64,000 nt of DNA from an uncultured Verrucomicrobiota bacterium. Its GTDB lineage: Bacteria > Verrucomicrobiota > Verrucomicrobiia > Verrucomicrobiales > Verrucomicrobiaceae. A program made the translations under genes and the position numbers. The notes beneath the pieces are model-generated. The model searched no databases. It had not been told where the DNA came from and saw nothing but the letters and a program-made list of their open reading frames with translations. Positions 10,396 to 19,032 of the stretch are shown one piece after another. How positions within the stretch are numbered: position 1 is the stretch's first letter; every line of letters starts with the position of its first letter. Location: the NCBI GenBank assembly GCA_903848465.1, contig CAINGK010000125.1, positions 62,001-126,000 on the forward strand, written 5' to 3'.

Positions 10396-11379
10396 ATGTT
10401 CCGGTCCATGAATTACCCTGAAAGAGCCCGCCGTGTCATTCAGCTCGAAATCGATGAGCTGCAGCGGCTGCATGCGCGTATCGACGAATCCTTCTCCCGT
10501 GCCATTGAACTGCTGCTCACGGGTGTTCGCCAGCGGGGCAAGCTCATCGTGTGTGGCGTGGGCAAAAGCGGCAACATCGGTCGTAAGCTCGCAGCCACGC
10601 TTAACAGCACCGGTGCCACCACCGTCCTGCTCAATGTCGGGGATGCCTTGCATGGCGACCTCGGGGTCATCGACCCGGGCGATCTGGCGATCATGCTCAG
10701 CTACAGCGGCGAAACCTCCGAATTGCTGGATCTCCTGCCGCATTTGAAGCGGTTTGACATTCCAATCATCGCCATCACGGGCGGCATGCAGTCCACGCTG
10801 GCGCGGAATGCGGATGTCGTGCTCGATGTCCACGTCACGCAGGAGGCTTGCCCACTGAACCTGGCCCCTACTTCCAGCACCACGACCATGTTGGTTTTGT
10901 GTGATGCGCTGGCCATGGCCTTGCTGGAAGCCCGGGGCTTTCAGCCCGAAGACTTTGCCAAGCTGCACCCTGGCGGCTCGCTGGGCCGCGCCTTGCTCAC
11001 CCGCGTCAGCGATGTCATGCGCAGCGGCGAACAGCTCGCGATTATCCAGCCGGACACAGTCGTTCGTGAAGCACTCCAGGCCATGACCCGCGCCCGCAGC
11101 GGTGCCGCCATCGTGACTCATCTGGACGGCACGCTCGCCGGGGTCTTCACGCATGGCGACTTCGTCCGCGCTTTTCAGAAGAACAATGCCATCGCGGACA
11201 AGCCTGTGAGCGAGTTCATGACACCGCGTCCGGTGAGCATCCTGGCGGGCAAACTCGCCGCAGAGGTCCTCGCCACGCTCGAGAAAAACCGTGTCGATGA
11301 CATTGTTGTGGTCGATGACTCGGGCAAACCCGTCGGCATGGTCGATACGCAGGACCTCACCCGGCTGCGGCTTGTGTGA
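10396..11379 (+). CDS. kdsD: Arabinose-5-phosphate isomerase (KdsD/KpsF)
   Basis: 327 aa (or 323 from the ATG at 10408). It interconverts ribulose-5-phosphate and arabinose-5-phosphate, the first step towards the Kdo sugar of lipopolysaccharide. An N-terminal SIS domain (residues ~35-180) carries GVGKSGNIGRKLA, MLSYSGETSE and the stretch NLAPTSSTTTMLVLCDALA, and LHPGGSLGR marks the KdsD family; two CBS repeats follow (~210-325, beginning VSDVMRSG and VSEFMTPRP). The order matches E. coli KdsD. No kdsA/B/C genes are beside it. Confidence 0.92.
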   Translation: MFRSMNYPERARRVIQLEIDELQRLHARIDESFSRAIELLLTGVRQRGKLIVCGVGKSGNIGRKLAATLNSTGATTVLLNVGDALHGDLGVIDPGDLAIMLSYSGETSELLDLLPHLKRFDIPIIAITGGMQSTLARNADVVLDVHVTQEACPLNLAPTSSTTTMLVLCDALAMALLEARGFQPEDFAKLHPGGSLGRALLTRVSDVMRSGEQLAIIQPDTVVREALQAMTRARSGAAIVTHLDGTLAGVFTHGDFVRAFQKNNAIADKPVSEFMTPRPVSILAGKLAAEVLATLEKNRVDDIVVVDDSGKPVGMVDTQDLTRLRLV

Positions 11380-11386
11380 GACTTGC

Positions 11387-12331
11387 TCAAAAGTCCGTCA
11401 CTTCACGGTAATGCCGCACGCGGTAGCCGCGTTTGCGCAGCAGTTCGATCAAGCCGGTGTCCGAGGTGAAATGCCCGGTGCCCACCAGCACCATCACCTT
11501 CTCGCCGCGCTTGAGCATCTGATCCAGCCGGTCCATCCAGGAGAGATTGCGGGCAGTGAGGAATAGATTCATCAGGTCGGGATACTTCTCCGCTTCGCGG
11601 AAGAGCATCTGCTTGAGATCATCCAACTGGCCGTACTTCCAGGCCTTGATCATTTTTTCGAACTCCTCTTCCACTGAACTGACTTCACCCAGCGTCTGCT
11701 CCAGCAGTTCGCGCTGCTGCTTTTCGCTGAGAGAGGCAAACAGTTGGATTTGAAACTCCACTGTCTCCAGCCCCTCGGCAGGCTTGCCGTCCTGCTTTGC
11801 CCGCTCCTCAAAGAAACTGTCCACGCCCTTGTCCGGCTTCGCTCCGAGTGCCGCATATTCGATGGAGGTGATCATGAGCGCCACGAACCATGGGCGGAAG
11901 CGGTTCAAGGACGAGGCCTCCATCCCGTGCTTGCCCGCCCACTTTTTCACGGATTCCCAGGTTTCCTTGCTCACATTCGCCTGGAGCGAGGTGTCCGTCG
12001 GATACAGGCCGAGCTGCGACATCCGGCTCGTCAGTTCCGCGCTTGAAGCCGCTCCGGGCGGCAGTTCCAGCACGAGCTTGTTCGAGTACATGTAAGCCGC
12101 CTCATAAGCTGGAGCCAGCGGGTAGTCCTTCTCGCGTAAGATGTGAATCGTCCCGCACAGGAAGAGGCGGCCACCGTTTGGCCCATCCACCACCCACACG
12201 CTGCCATCTCCGCCGCCATCGGCGACAAACGCCGCCGCATCTGGTTTCGTGACCGCCTTGGGCGTTTCACGTTTGCACGCCACCACACAAACGCAAAGCG
12301 TCAGGGCAACGAGGAAACGGGAGATCAGCAT
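11387..12331 (-). CDS. TraB/GumN family lipoprotein
   Basis: 314 aa. A signal sequence with a plausible lipobox (CVCVVACKR, Cys19) suggests an anchored periplasmic lipoprotein. The TraB/GumN (Tiki-like) domain is marked by FLCGTIHILRE near residue 60 and VLVGTGHFTSDTGLIELL near the C-terminus, the two GxxH motifs thought to bind metal in this superfamily. Some members are metalloproteases; activity here is inferred only. It is convergent with kdsD (7-base gap). Confidence 0.85.
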   Translation of the reverse strand: MLISRFLVALTLCVCVVACKRETPKAVTKPDAAAFVADGGGDGSVWVVDGPNGGRLFLCGTIHILREKDYPLAPAYEAAYMYSNKLVLELPPGAASSAELTSRMSQLGLYPTDTSLQANVSKETWESVKKWAGKHGMEASSLNRFRPWFVALMITSIEYAALGAKPDKGVDSFFEERAKQDGKPAEGLETVEFQIQLFASLSEKQQRELLEQTLGEVSSVEEEFEKMIKAWKYGQLDDLKQMLFREAEKYPDLMNLFLTARNLSWMDRLDQMLKRGEKVMVLVGTGHFTSDTGLIELLRKRGYRVRHYREVTDF

Positions 12332-12415
12332 CGGAACGACTCAAACACGCGGCGAGAGTGGGATGCAACTGGGATATGCCTTATCATTCCAGATGGTCCC
12401 TGATTCGCTCTCATC

Positions 12416-13870
12416 TCAAGCCAGCACCGGCTTGACCACGCTGCCATGCACGTCCGTCAGGCGAAACTGTCGGCCTTGGAAACGGAAGGTGAAGCGTTCG
12501 TGGTCGATGCCGAGGAGGTGCATCAGGGTGGCTTGGAAATCATGCACATGGACGCCGTCTTTCGCGACGCTGAAGCCGAACTCGTCGCTCTCACCGTAGG
12601 TCATGCCGGGCTTCACGCCGCCACCAGCCATCCAGATTGTGAACGCGTAGGGGTGGTGGTCGCGGCCCCACTGCTTGGTGTCCTCGATCTTGCCCTGCAG
12701 GAAGGGCGTGCGGCCAAACTCGCCACCCCAGATGACGAGAGTGTCCTCCAGCAGGCCGCGCTGCTTGAGATCTTTCACCAGTGCGGCGCTGGGTGCGTCA
12801 GTGTCGGTGCATTGAATCTTGAGCTGCGTGTTCAGATTGCGGTGCTGGTCCCAGCCTGCGTGCATGAGTTGTACAAAGCGCACGCCGCGTTCCGCGAGAC
12901 GTCGTGCCATGAGGCAGTTGTAAGCGTAGCTGCCTTGCCGCTTAACATCCGGGCCGTACATGTCGAGGATGTGCTGCGGCTCGTCGGAAAAGTCCGTCAG
13001 CTCCGGCACGCTCGTCTGCATCTTGTAGGCCATCTCGTATTGCGCGATGCGCGTGGCGATCTCGGGATCGCCGAAGTCCTGCAGCTTCATTTCATTCAGG
13101 CCTGCAATGCCGTCGAGGATGGTGCGCTTCACCGCACGGCTCATGCCGTCGGGATTGCTCAGGTACAAAACGGGATCGCCGCTGCCGCGAAATTTTACGC
13201 CCTGGTACTTCGACGGCAGAAAGCCGCTGCCCCAGTAGAAGTCATAGAAAATCTGGCCGCAGCTTGCCTCTTTGTCGCGCGAGGTCATCACCACGAAGGC
13301 CGGCATGTCCTCCGAGTCGCTGCCGAGGCCGTAGCTCAGCCAGGAGCCAATCGCCGGCCTTCCCGCCTGCTCGCTGCCGGTCATGAAAAACGTGACCGCC
13401 GGTGCATGGTTCACCTGCGTCGTGTGCAGGGATTTGATGAAGCACAGCTCATCAGCTATCGCTGCCGTGTGCGGCAGGAAATCGCTCACCGTTGCGCCGC
13501 TGTGGCCATGGCGCGAAAAATTCGAGATCTCGCCCAGCACCGGTCGCGCTGTCTGGCCACCCGTCATCGTGCTGAAGCGCTTGCCTGCCACGATGCTGTC
13601 CGGGATTTGCGTGCTGTGCATCTTCTTGAGCATCGGCTTGTGGTCATACAGGTCCACATGGGACGGTGCGCCGTTTTGCAGCAGATAGATGACGCGTTTC
13701 GCTTTCGGCACAAAATGCGGCAGCGCTGGGGCCATTACGTCCGGCTGCTGCATGGCAAAGCCTTCGCGCGTCAGCAGTCCGCCCAGGGCTGCGCCACCGA
13801 TGCCCAGCGCCGTTTTCCCAAACAGGGAACGGCGGGTCAGGTGCAGGCGGTTGGCGTCGAGCGGATTCAT
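12416..13870 (-). CDS. DUF1501 domain protein, Tat-exported
   Basis: 484 aa. A twin-arginine signal (TRRSLFGKTALGIGGAALGG) is followed by the DUF1501 fold, related to the alkaline phosphatase/sulfatase superfamily: RVIYLLQNGAPSHVDLYDHKP at the start, VIWGGEFGRTPF, and RDHHPYAFTIWMAGGGVKPG near the end. In Planctomycetes and Verrucomicrobia these genes usually follow one encoding a DUF1549/DUF1553 cytochrome-like partner; none is next to it here. The catalysed reaction is unknown. It is divergent from the alpha/beta hydrolase at 13930 with 59 bases between starts. Confidence 0.9.
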   Translation of the reverse strand: MNPLDANRLHLTRRSLFGKTALGIGGAALGGLLTREGFAMQQPDVMAPALPHFVPKAKRVIYLLQNGAPSHVDLYDHKPMLKKMHSTQIPDSIVAGKRFSTMTGGQTARPVLGEISNFSRHGHSGATVSDFLPHTAAIADELCFIKSLHTTQVNHAPAVTFFMTGSEQAGRPAIGSWLSYGLGSDSEDMPAFVVMTSRDKEASCGQIFYDFYWGSGFLPSKYQGVKFRGSGDPVLYLSNPDGMSRAVKRTILDGIAGLNEMKLQDFGDPEIATRIAQYEMAYKMQTSVPELTDFSDEPQHILDMYGPDVKRQGSYAYNCLMARRLAERGVRFVQLMHAGWDQHRNLNTQLKIQCTDTDAPSAALVKDLKQRGLLEDTLVIWGGEFGRTPFLQGKIEDTKQWGRDHHPYAFTIWMAGGGVKPGMTYGESDEFGFSVAKDGVHVHDFQATLMHLLGIDHERFTFRFQGRQFRLTDVHGSVVKPVLA

Positions 13871-13929
13871 GGACCTTGATCTCTACGGGTGACAAAGCCG
13901 CGCCTTTCCTTCATCATGCAGGCCCAACC

Positions 13930-14769
13930 ATGAAAGCACTGCCTTTTCTTCTCCTCTGCGCACTGCCGCTTTGCGCCGCTGATCCCATTGAACTCAAACT
14001 CTGGCCCGACGGCGCACCCGGTCAGATGCTCCCGCATTCCAAGGGCACAGAGGACTTTATCCGCACCAAGTCTGGTAAGAACACGCTCACCGACATTCAC
14101 GATCCCACGATCACTGTGTATCGCCCGGAAAACCCAAACGGCACCAGCGTCGTCGTCGCCCCCGGCGGCGGCTTCGTCTTCCTCTCTGCCGTGCATGAAG
14201 GCACGCAGGTGTGCGAGTGGCTTAACAGCATTGGGGTCACCGGCATCCTGCTCAAATACCGTACCCCGACTCGTGATGAGACTGCACCGCATGAAAAGCC
14301 TGTGGCCGATGCCGCCAAGGCCATTGCGCTCGTGCGCGAGCATGCCCAAGAGTGGAATCTCGACCCAAAGCGCGTCGGCCTGCTGGGCTTCAGCGCAGGC
14401 GGAAACCTGCTCGCCCACATCGCCTGTGATCGCGCTACGAAGACCGAGTTGCCGAATTTTGGCATCATGATTTATGGCGGAGGTTTCGTGGACTCCAAAG
14501 ATCCCACCAAGCTCAAAGAGGGCTTTACCGTGCCAGCGGATGCGCCGCCGATGTTCCTCGCCTGTGCTCATGACGACGGCCAGAACCCGACTGCTGCCAC
14601 GGTGCTCTACCTCGAATACAAAAAGCTCAATATCCCGTGTGAACTCCACCTCTTCACCAAAGGCGGTCACGGCTTCGGCATGCGCGACAACAAGCAGCCC
14701 ATCAACGCCTGGCCGCAACGGTGCGCGGAATGGATTGGGGCGATGGGATGGCTGCCCAAACAACCTTGA
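13930..14769 (+). CDS. Secreted alpha/beta hydrolase (acetylesterase/lipase-like)
   Basis: 279 aa with a signal peptide (MKALPFLLLCALPLCAA). The domain resembles BD-FAE / acetyl-xylan-esterase-like hydrolases: VVVAPGGGFVFLS (oxyanion loop), nucleophile Ser in GFSAGGNLLAH, Asp in FLACAHDDGQNP, and His in FTKGGHGFGMRD. The start at 13930 begins the signal peptide; the frame extends upstream without sense. Probably de-esterifies a carbohydrate or short ester in the periplasm. It is followed 39 bases later by an M20 amidohydrolase on the same strand. Confidence 0.87.
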   Translation: MKALPFLLLCALPLCAADPIELKLWPDGAPGQMLPHSKGTEDFIRTKSGKNTLTDIHDPTITVYRPENPNGTSVVVAPGGGFVFLSAVHEGTQVCEWLNSIGVTGILLKYRTPTRDETAPHEKPVADAAKAIALVREHAQEWNLDPKRVGLLGFSAGGNLLAHIACDRATKTELPNFGIMIYGGGFVDSKDPTKLKEGFTVPADAPPMFLACAHDDGQNPTAATVLYLEYKKLNIPCELHLFTKGGHGFGMRDNKQPINAWPQRCAEWIGAMGWLPKQP

Positions 14770-14808
14770 GCCTTGCAAGACGCCGGGATTGTCGGCTTAC
14801 TGGTTTGC

Positions 14809-16107
14809 ATGAAACCCTTTTTGCTGTCTCTGCTGGTCGGGTCATCCCTTGCTGCTGCCGAAGTTTCTTCGGTAGTGAAACAGGAACTGCCATCGCTCGT
14901 CACACTTTACAAAGAGCTGCATGCGAACCCTGAGCTGTCTTTGCATGAGACTGAAACCGCAGCGTGCATCGCCAAAGAGTTGCGTGAGGCCGGGCTGGAG
15001 GTCACGGAAAATGTGGGTGGCCACGGTGTCGTCGGCGTCTTGAAGAATGGCGATGGGCCGGTGATCCTCGTGCGCACGGATCTTGATGCACTGCCGGTGA
15101 AGGAGCAGACGGGAGCACCCTATGCGAGCACGAAGGTGGTGAAGGATGATCTCGGGCGCGAGGTGAGCGTGATGCATGCCTGCGGTCATGACATTCATAT
15201 GACCAGCTTTGTGGGAACGGCGCGCGCTTTGAGCAAACTTAAAGACCAGTGGCAGGGCACCGTCGTCATGATCGGCCAGCCGGCGGAGGAACGGGTGCTC
15301 GGCGCTCGGTTCATGCTGCGCGCGGGCTTGTTTTCAAAATTTCCCAAGCCGGACAAGGCCATCGCACTGCATTGCTCGTCCGACATGGCGCATGGCACGG
15401 TCGGCATTGTGGAAGGCTTTGCGTTGGCGAATGTGGACTCGGTGGAAATTGTCGTGAAAGGCGTGGGCGGGCACGGCTCGATGCCGCACCTCTGCAAAGA
15501 TCCCATCGTACTTGCGTCGCAGATCGTGCTGGCCTTGCAAACCATCGTTAGCCGTGAGGTGAAGCCCGGCGATCCGGCAGTGGTCACCGTGGGCAGCATT
15601 CATGGTGGCACCAAGAGCAACATCATCTCCGACGAAGTGCGCCTGCAACTGACCTTGCGCAGCTACAAAAAGGAAACGCGGCAGCAACTGGTCGATTCCA
15701 TTAAACGCATCGTCAAAGCCCAGGCGGAGTCCGCGAATATGCCCGCTGACAAGATGCCAGAAGTGCTGCTGTCCGATGACAGGGCGACAGCGCTCTACAA
15801 CCAGCCCGAGCTGTGTCAAGAAGTGCGGCAGTACATCGGTGCCGCCATCGGCGCAGAGAACGTCATCACCCGCGAGCCAGTCATGGGCGCGGAAGATTTT
15901 TCCGAATACGGCATGACGAAGGACAAGGTGCCGCTGTGCATGTTCTGGCTCGGCACTCAGCCTCCAACGGTCGTGGCGGCAGCCAAAGAGAAAGGCACGC
16001 CGCTGCCATCTTTGCATTCACCCTATTTCAAACCTGTTCCAGAACCCAGCATAGAAACGGGTGTGAGAGCCATGACTTCGGCGGTCATCGGCTTGCTGAA
16101 AAAGTGA
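14809..16107 (+). CDS. Exported M20-family amidohydrolase
   Basis: 432 aa metal-dependent amidohydrolase of the M20D group (hippurate hydrolase, N-acyl-amino acid amidohydrolase, IAA-amino acid hydrolase type). A signal peptide (MKPFLLSLLVGSSLAAA) is present, unusual since most M20D enzymes are cytoplasmic. Family features are VRTDLDALPVKEQTG, MHACGHDIHMTS (metal Cys/His), GQPAEERVLGARFML, VGGHGSMPH in the lid domain and EPVMGAEDFSEYG. It presumably frees amino acids from N-acylated forms in the periplasm. It is convergent with lptF (6 bases). Confidence 0.88.
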   Translation: MKPFLLSLLVGSSLAAAEVSSVVKQELPSLVTLYKELHANPELSLHETETAACIAKELREAGLEVTENVGGHGVVGVLKNGDGPVILVRTDLDALPVKEQTGAPYASTKVVKDDLGREVSVMHACGHDIHMTSFVGTARALSKLKDQWQGTVVMIGQPAEERVLGARFMLRAGLFSKFPKPDKAIALHCSSDMAHGTVGIVEGFALANVDSVEIVVKGVGGHGSMPHLCKDPIVLASQIVLALQTIVSREVKPGDPAVVTVGSIHGGTKSNIISDEVRLQLTLRSYKKETRQQLVDSIKRIVKAQAESANMPADKMPEVLLSDDRATALYNQPELCQEVRQYIGAAIGAENVITREPVMGAEDFSEYGMTKDKVPLCMFWLGTQPPTVVAAAKEKGTPLPSLHSPYFKPVPEPSIETGVRAMTSAVIGLLKK

Positions 16108-16113
16108 GACTGC

Positions 16114-17235
16114 TTATCTCCGGCTGAGCTTGTAAAACAGCCAACCGCCCATACTGAGGAAGATCACGTTAGGCAGCCACATGATGAGGTGTGGCATCGC
16201 CGCCGGTTTGTCATTGAGCGTGTCCGCCAGAATGATGAAGACGATATAGACTGTGGCCGTGATCAGGCTCAGGGCGAAGCCCGATGAGGTCTCGCGCCGC
16301 TGCGCCGTGACCCCCAGAGGAATGCCCACCAAAGCGAAGGTGAAACAGGCCAGGGAGAAGCTGTAGCGTTTGCTCAGCTCAGTGAGCGAGAGAGAGCGCG
16401 TTACTGGCGTCAGCGCCTCGCCGGTGATTGAATCCTTCCAGGTGTGTACCTCCTGGGACAGCGCGCTGGTGGTCTTCATGCTCGCATTCACCCGCACGGC
16501 GTCTTTCTGCATCGCTGACAGGGGCAGCGTGAGCCATTGTTTATCCATGGACAGACCACGGACCTGGCCCTGACCCTGCGCTGGAATGGTCTCCTGAGTC
16601 ATGTTCTCCAGTTCCATCTGGAGGTCGAGCGAGTTGGGAGTGGTGTGCAGGGTGGCTTTCTTGGCGTGGATGTAGGTGCCTGCCCGGGAGTCTTTCAGCA
16701 TGATGATGTGCATGTCTGTCAGCGTCTTGTCATGACGCCTGCCCGTATAAATGCGGTAGCCAGGCACACGCTCAAGCACCTGGCCCTCTTGGAACAAGGT
16801 TTCAGGATTCTTCACCGCCACCTGATAAAACAACCGCTTCATGCGATCCTTGGCCGCCGGTGCTAGGCTTACATTTACCCACAGGCACACGCCGCTCAGC
16901 AGCACCGCCAGCACAAAAACTGAGGCGCAGATGCGCGGCATCGACATGCCCGTCATGCGCAGGGACACCAACTCATTGTCTGCGGAGAGCCGCCCGAACA
17001 CCAGCAGGATCCCCGTCAGGAAGGCCCAGGGGATGGTGAAGATGAGCGAAAAGGGAATGACCAGGGTCACGAATTCCGCGATCACCGAGATGGGCAGCTC
17101 TGTATTGCCCAGCAACTGGTCCAGCTTTTTGTACACATTGCCCAGCACCATCACGCCACTGAGCAGCGCCACACCGATCAGCGTGGCTGATGCGACCTGG
17201 CGGCCAAGATAGCGGTCAAAGATGCGTGGAAACAT
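16114..17235 (-). CDS. LptF/LptG-family LPS export permease
   Basis: 373 aa YjgP/YjgQ family inner-membrane protein. Three hydrophobic helices lie at the N-terminus (residues ~15-120), then a periplasmic beta-jellyroll-like domain (~130-270), then three C-terminal helices, as in LptF/LptG, which carry LPS from the inner membrane into the LptA bridge. MFPRIFDRYLGRQV, IPWAFLTGILLVFGRLSADNELVSLRMTG and LVGIPLGVTAQRRETSSGF are characteristic. A second permease and lptB were not seen nearby. It is last on the minus strand after murI (60-base gap) and could share its transcript. Confidence 0.88.
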   Translation of the reverse strand: MFPRIFDRYLGRQVASATLIGVALLSGVMVLGNVYKKLDQLLGNTELPISVIAEFVTLVIPFSLIFTIPWAFLTGILLVFGRLSADNELVSLRMTGMSMPRICASVFVLAVLLSGVCLWVNVSLAPAAKDRMKRLFYQVAVKNPETLFQEGQVLERVPGYRIYTGRRHDKTLTDMHIIMLKDSRAGTYIHAKKATLHTTPNSLDLQMELENMTQETIPAQGQGQVRGLSMDKQWLTLPLSAMQKDAVRVNASMKTTSALSQEVHTWKDSITGEALTPVTRSLSLTELSKRYSFSLACFTFALVGIPLGVTAQRRETSSGFALSLITATVYIVFIILADTLNDKPAAMPHLIMWLPNVIFLSMGGWLFYKLSRR

Positions 17236-17295
17236 GCGGGAGGTCAGGCTAGCGAGTCTTCAGCGCCGGGCAATTTGAGATTGCCATAGGCTGCT

Positions 17296-18108
17296 TCAAA
17301 CGACCGCCTTCTTCACCTTGCCGAAATCCGTGCCTAGGAAGCGCTTGGCGAGGTTCTCTGCCTGCTCGGAATGGTCCGTGAGGTAGATGTCGAGCGTGGG
17401 TTTTGACTTGGTCGTGCGCAGCAGCCCCCCCTGTTCCAGGCTGGCTTTCACATGCGCCGCGCAGGTGCTGGCGGAGTCCACCAGGCGAACTTTTTGCCCC
17501 AGAATGCGCTTCAGCACGGGAATGAGCAGCGGATAATGAGTGCAGCCCAGCACCAGGGTGTCGATCCCCTTGTCGAGCATCGGTTTCAAATACTCGCGCA
17601 GCACGGACTTGAGCGCCGGATGATCGGTCCAGCCTTCCTCCACAAACGGTACCAGCAGTGGCGTGGCACGCGCCTCGATCAGGATGTCTGGCCGCCGCAT
17701 GGCGATCTCGTGCTGGTAGGCGTGGCTCCGAATCGTCCCCGCTGTGCCGATGATGCCCACGCGTTCGCAACTGGCGTCGGCGAGCGTCGCTTCCACCCCA
17801 GGCCCTAGTACGCCGATCACCGGCACGCGAAACGTGGCCTGCAGCACCGGCAGCGCATGCGCCGTGGCCGTGTTGCATGCCACCACCACCGCCTTCACGC
17901 CATGCGAGACGAGGAACTGCGTGTCCTCCATCGAAAAGCGCCGGATCGTGTCCGGCGATTTCGAGCCATACGGCACGCGCGCCGTGTCACCGAGATAAAC
18001 GATCGACTCGTTCGGCAGCAGATCCCGCAGCGCCCGCACCACGGTCAGGCCGCCCACGCCGGAGTCAAAAACGCCAAGAGGGCTGCTGGCGGTGACGGGG
18101 GTGCTCAT
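17296..18108 (-). CDS. murI: Glutamate racemase
   Basis: 270 aa enzyme making D-glutamate for peptidoglycan. GVFDSGVGGLTVVRAL at the N-terminus, the first catalytic Cys in VVVACNTATAHALP and the second in LVLGCTHYPLLIP are all present, with YLGDTARVPYGSKS. I chose the ATG at 18108 (MSTPV), 8 bases behind the argF stop; a TTG at 18120 overlapping that stop is less likely. Its place at the end of the arginine operon is unusual and suggests co-transcription of cell-wall and arginine genes. Confidence 0.94.
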   Translation of the reverse strand: MSTPVTASSPLGVFDSGVGGLTVVRALRDLLPNESIVYLGDTARVPYGSKSPDTIRRFSMEDTQFLVSHGVKAVVVACNTATAHALPVLQATFRVPVIGVLGPGVEATLADASCERVGIIGTAGTIRSHAYQHEIAMRRPDILIEARATPLLVPFVEEGWTDHPALKSVLREYLKPMLDKGIDTLVLGCTHYPLLIPVLKRILGQKVRLVDSASTCAAHVKASLEQGGLLRTTKSKPTLDIYLTDHSEQAENLAKRFLGTDFGKVKKAVV

Positions 18109-18116
18109 GGGTTGAA

Positions 18117-19019
18117 TCAACTTTTCCGTGTAAGTTCCACAATGATCGCCTTCTGCGCATGCAGGCGGTTCTCAGCCTGGTCGAAGATCAAATCAGCATG
18201 CGCTTCCATGACTTCCTCGGTGATTTCCTTGCCGCGATAGGCTGGCAGGCAGTGCATGACGAGAGCGCCAGGGTTGGCGTGCTTCATGAGGGCGGAGTTG
18301 ATCTGCCAGGGCTTGAGTGTCTCGATGCGGTCGGCGCTTTCGGCTTCCTTGCCCATGCTCACCCAGACATCGGTGTAAACGACATCGCAGGCACCCACGG
18401 CCTCGGCGGGATCATCGACGATGCTCACCGTGTTGCCGGGCACACGATGCATGAAGCTTTCCTGTGGCTGGAACGCCTTGGGGGCACCAATGACGAGTTC
18501 AAAACCGAGATGCACCGAGGCCCAGATCCAGGAGCGGGCCATGTTGCAGTCGCCATCGCCCAGGAAGCAGATGCGTTTGCCCTGCCATCCTCCGAGGTGT
18601 TCTTTGATCGTCTGCAAATCCGCCAGCACCTGGCAGGGATGCTCGTCATCGGTCAGCGCATTGATCGTGGGGATGCCGCTGTATTGGGCGAAATCGACCA
18701 CGTCCTGCTGAGCGAAGGTGCGGATGACAGCGCCATGAATCATGCGGCCCATCACGCGTGCGGTGTCCTTGATCGGCTCGCCACGGCCCAGTTGGATGTC
18801 GGCGCTGGAAAGGAACATCACTGCGCCGCCCAGTTCACGAATACCCACTTCAAAGCTGACGCGGGTGCGGGTCGAAGACTTGCTGAAAATCAGCGCCCAC
18901 TGCTGGCCGGTGAGCACTTGCGGAGATGCTTTGCGGTCCTTTTTCAGCACGCAGCCAAGATCAACGATTTTCTCGATTTGTTCCTTGGTCAGTTCTTCGA
19001 TGGAAAGGAGGTGGTTCAT
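18117..19019 (-). CDS. argF: Ornithine carbamoyltransferase
   Basis: 300 aa. Joins ornithine and carbamoyl phosphate to citrulline. Carbamoyl-phosphate loop SKSSTRTRVSFEVG, HPCQVLADLQTIKEH, and the HCLPAYRGKEI loop, whose Cys/Leu/Pro contact ornithine, are intact, so this is anabolic OTCase rather than aspartate or acetylornithine transcarbamylase. It begins 13 bases after argD and is followed by murI. Confidence 0.95.
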   Translation of the reverse strand: MNHLLSIEELTKEQIEKIVDLGCVLKKDRKASPQVLTGQQWALIFSKSSTRTRVSFEVGIRELGGAVMFLSSADIQLGRGEPIKDTARVMGRMIHGAVIRTFAQQDVVDFAQYSGIPTINALTDDEHPCQVLADLQTIKEHLGGWQGKRICFLGDGDCNMARSWIWASVHLGFELVIGAPKAFQPQESFMHRVPGNTVSIVDDPAEAVGACDVVYTDVWVSMGKEAESADRIETLKPWQINSALMKHANPGALVMHCLPAYRGKEITEEVMEAHADLIFDQAENRLHAQKAIIVELTRKS

Positions 19020-19032
19020 ATCATGGCGGGTT

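Noticed and set aside
12446..13879. 477-codon open frame antisense to the DUF1501 gene
   Set aside because: The opposite strand encodes a clear Tat-exported DUF1501 protein; the antisense product has no recognisable features.
17249..17878. Arg/His-rich minus-strand open frame overlapping murI
   Set aside because: Out-of-frame reading of murI; composition is typical of a frame-shifted GC-rich gene.
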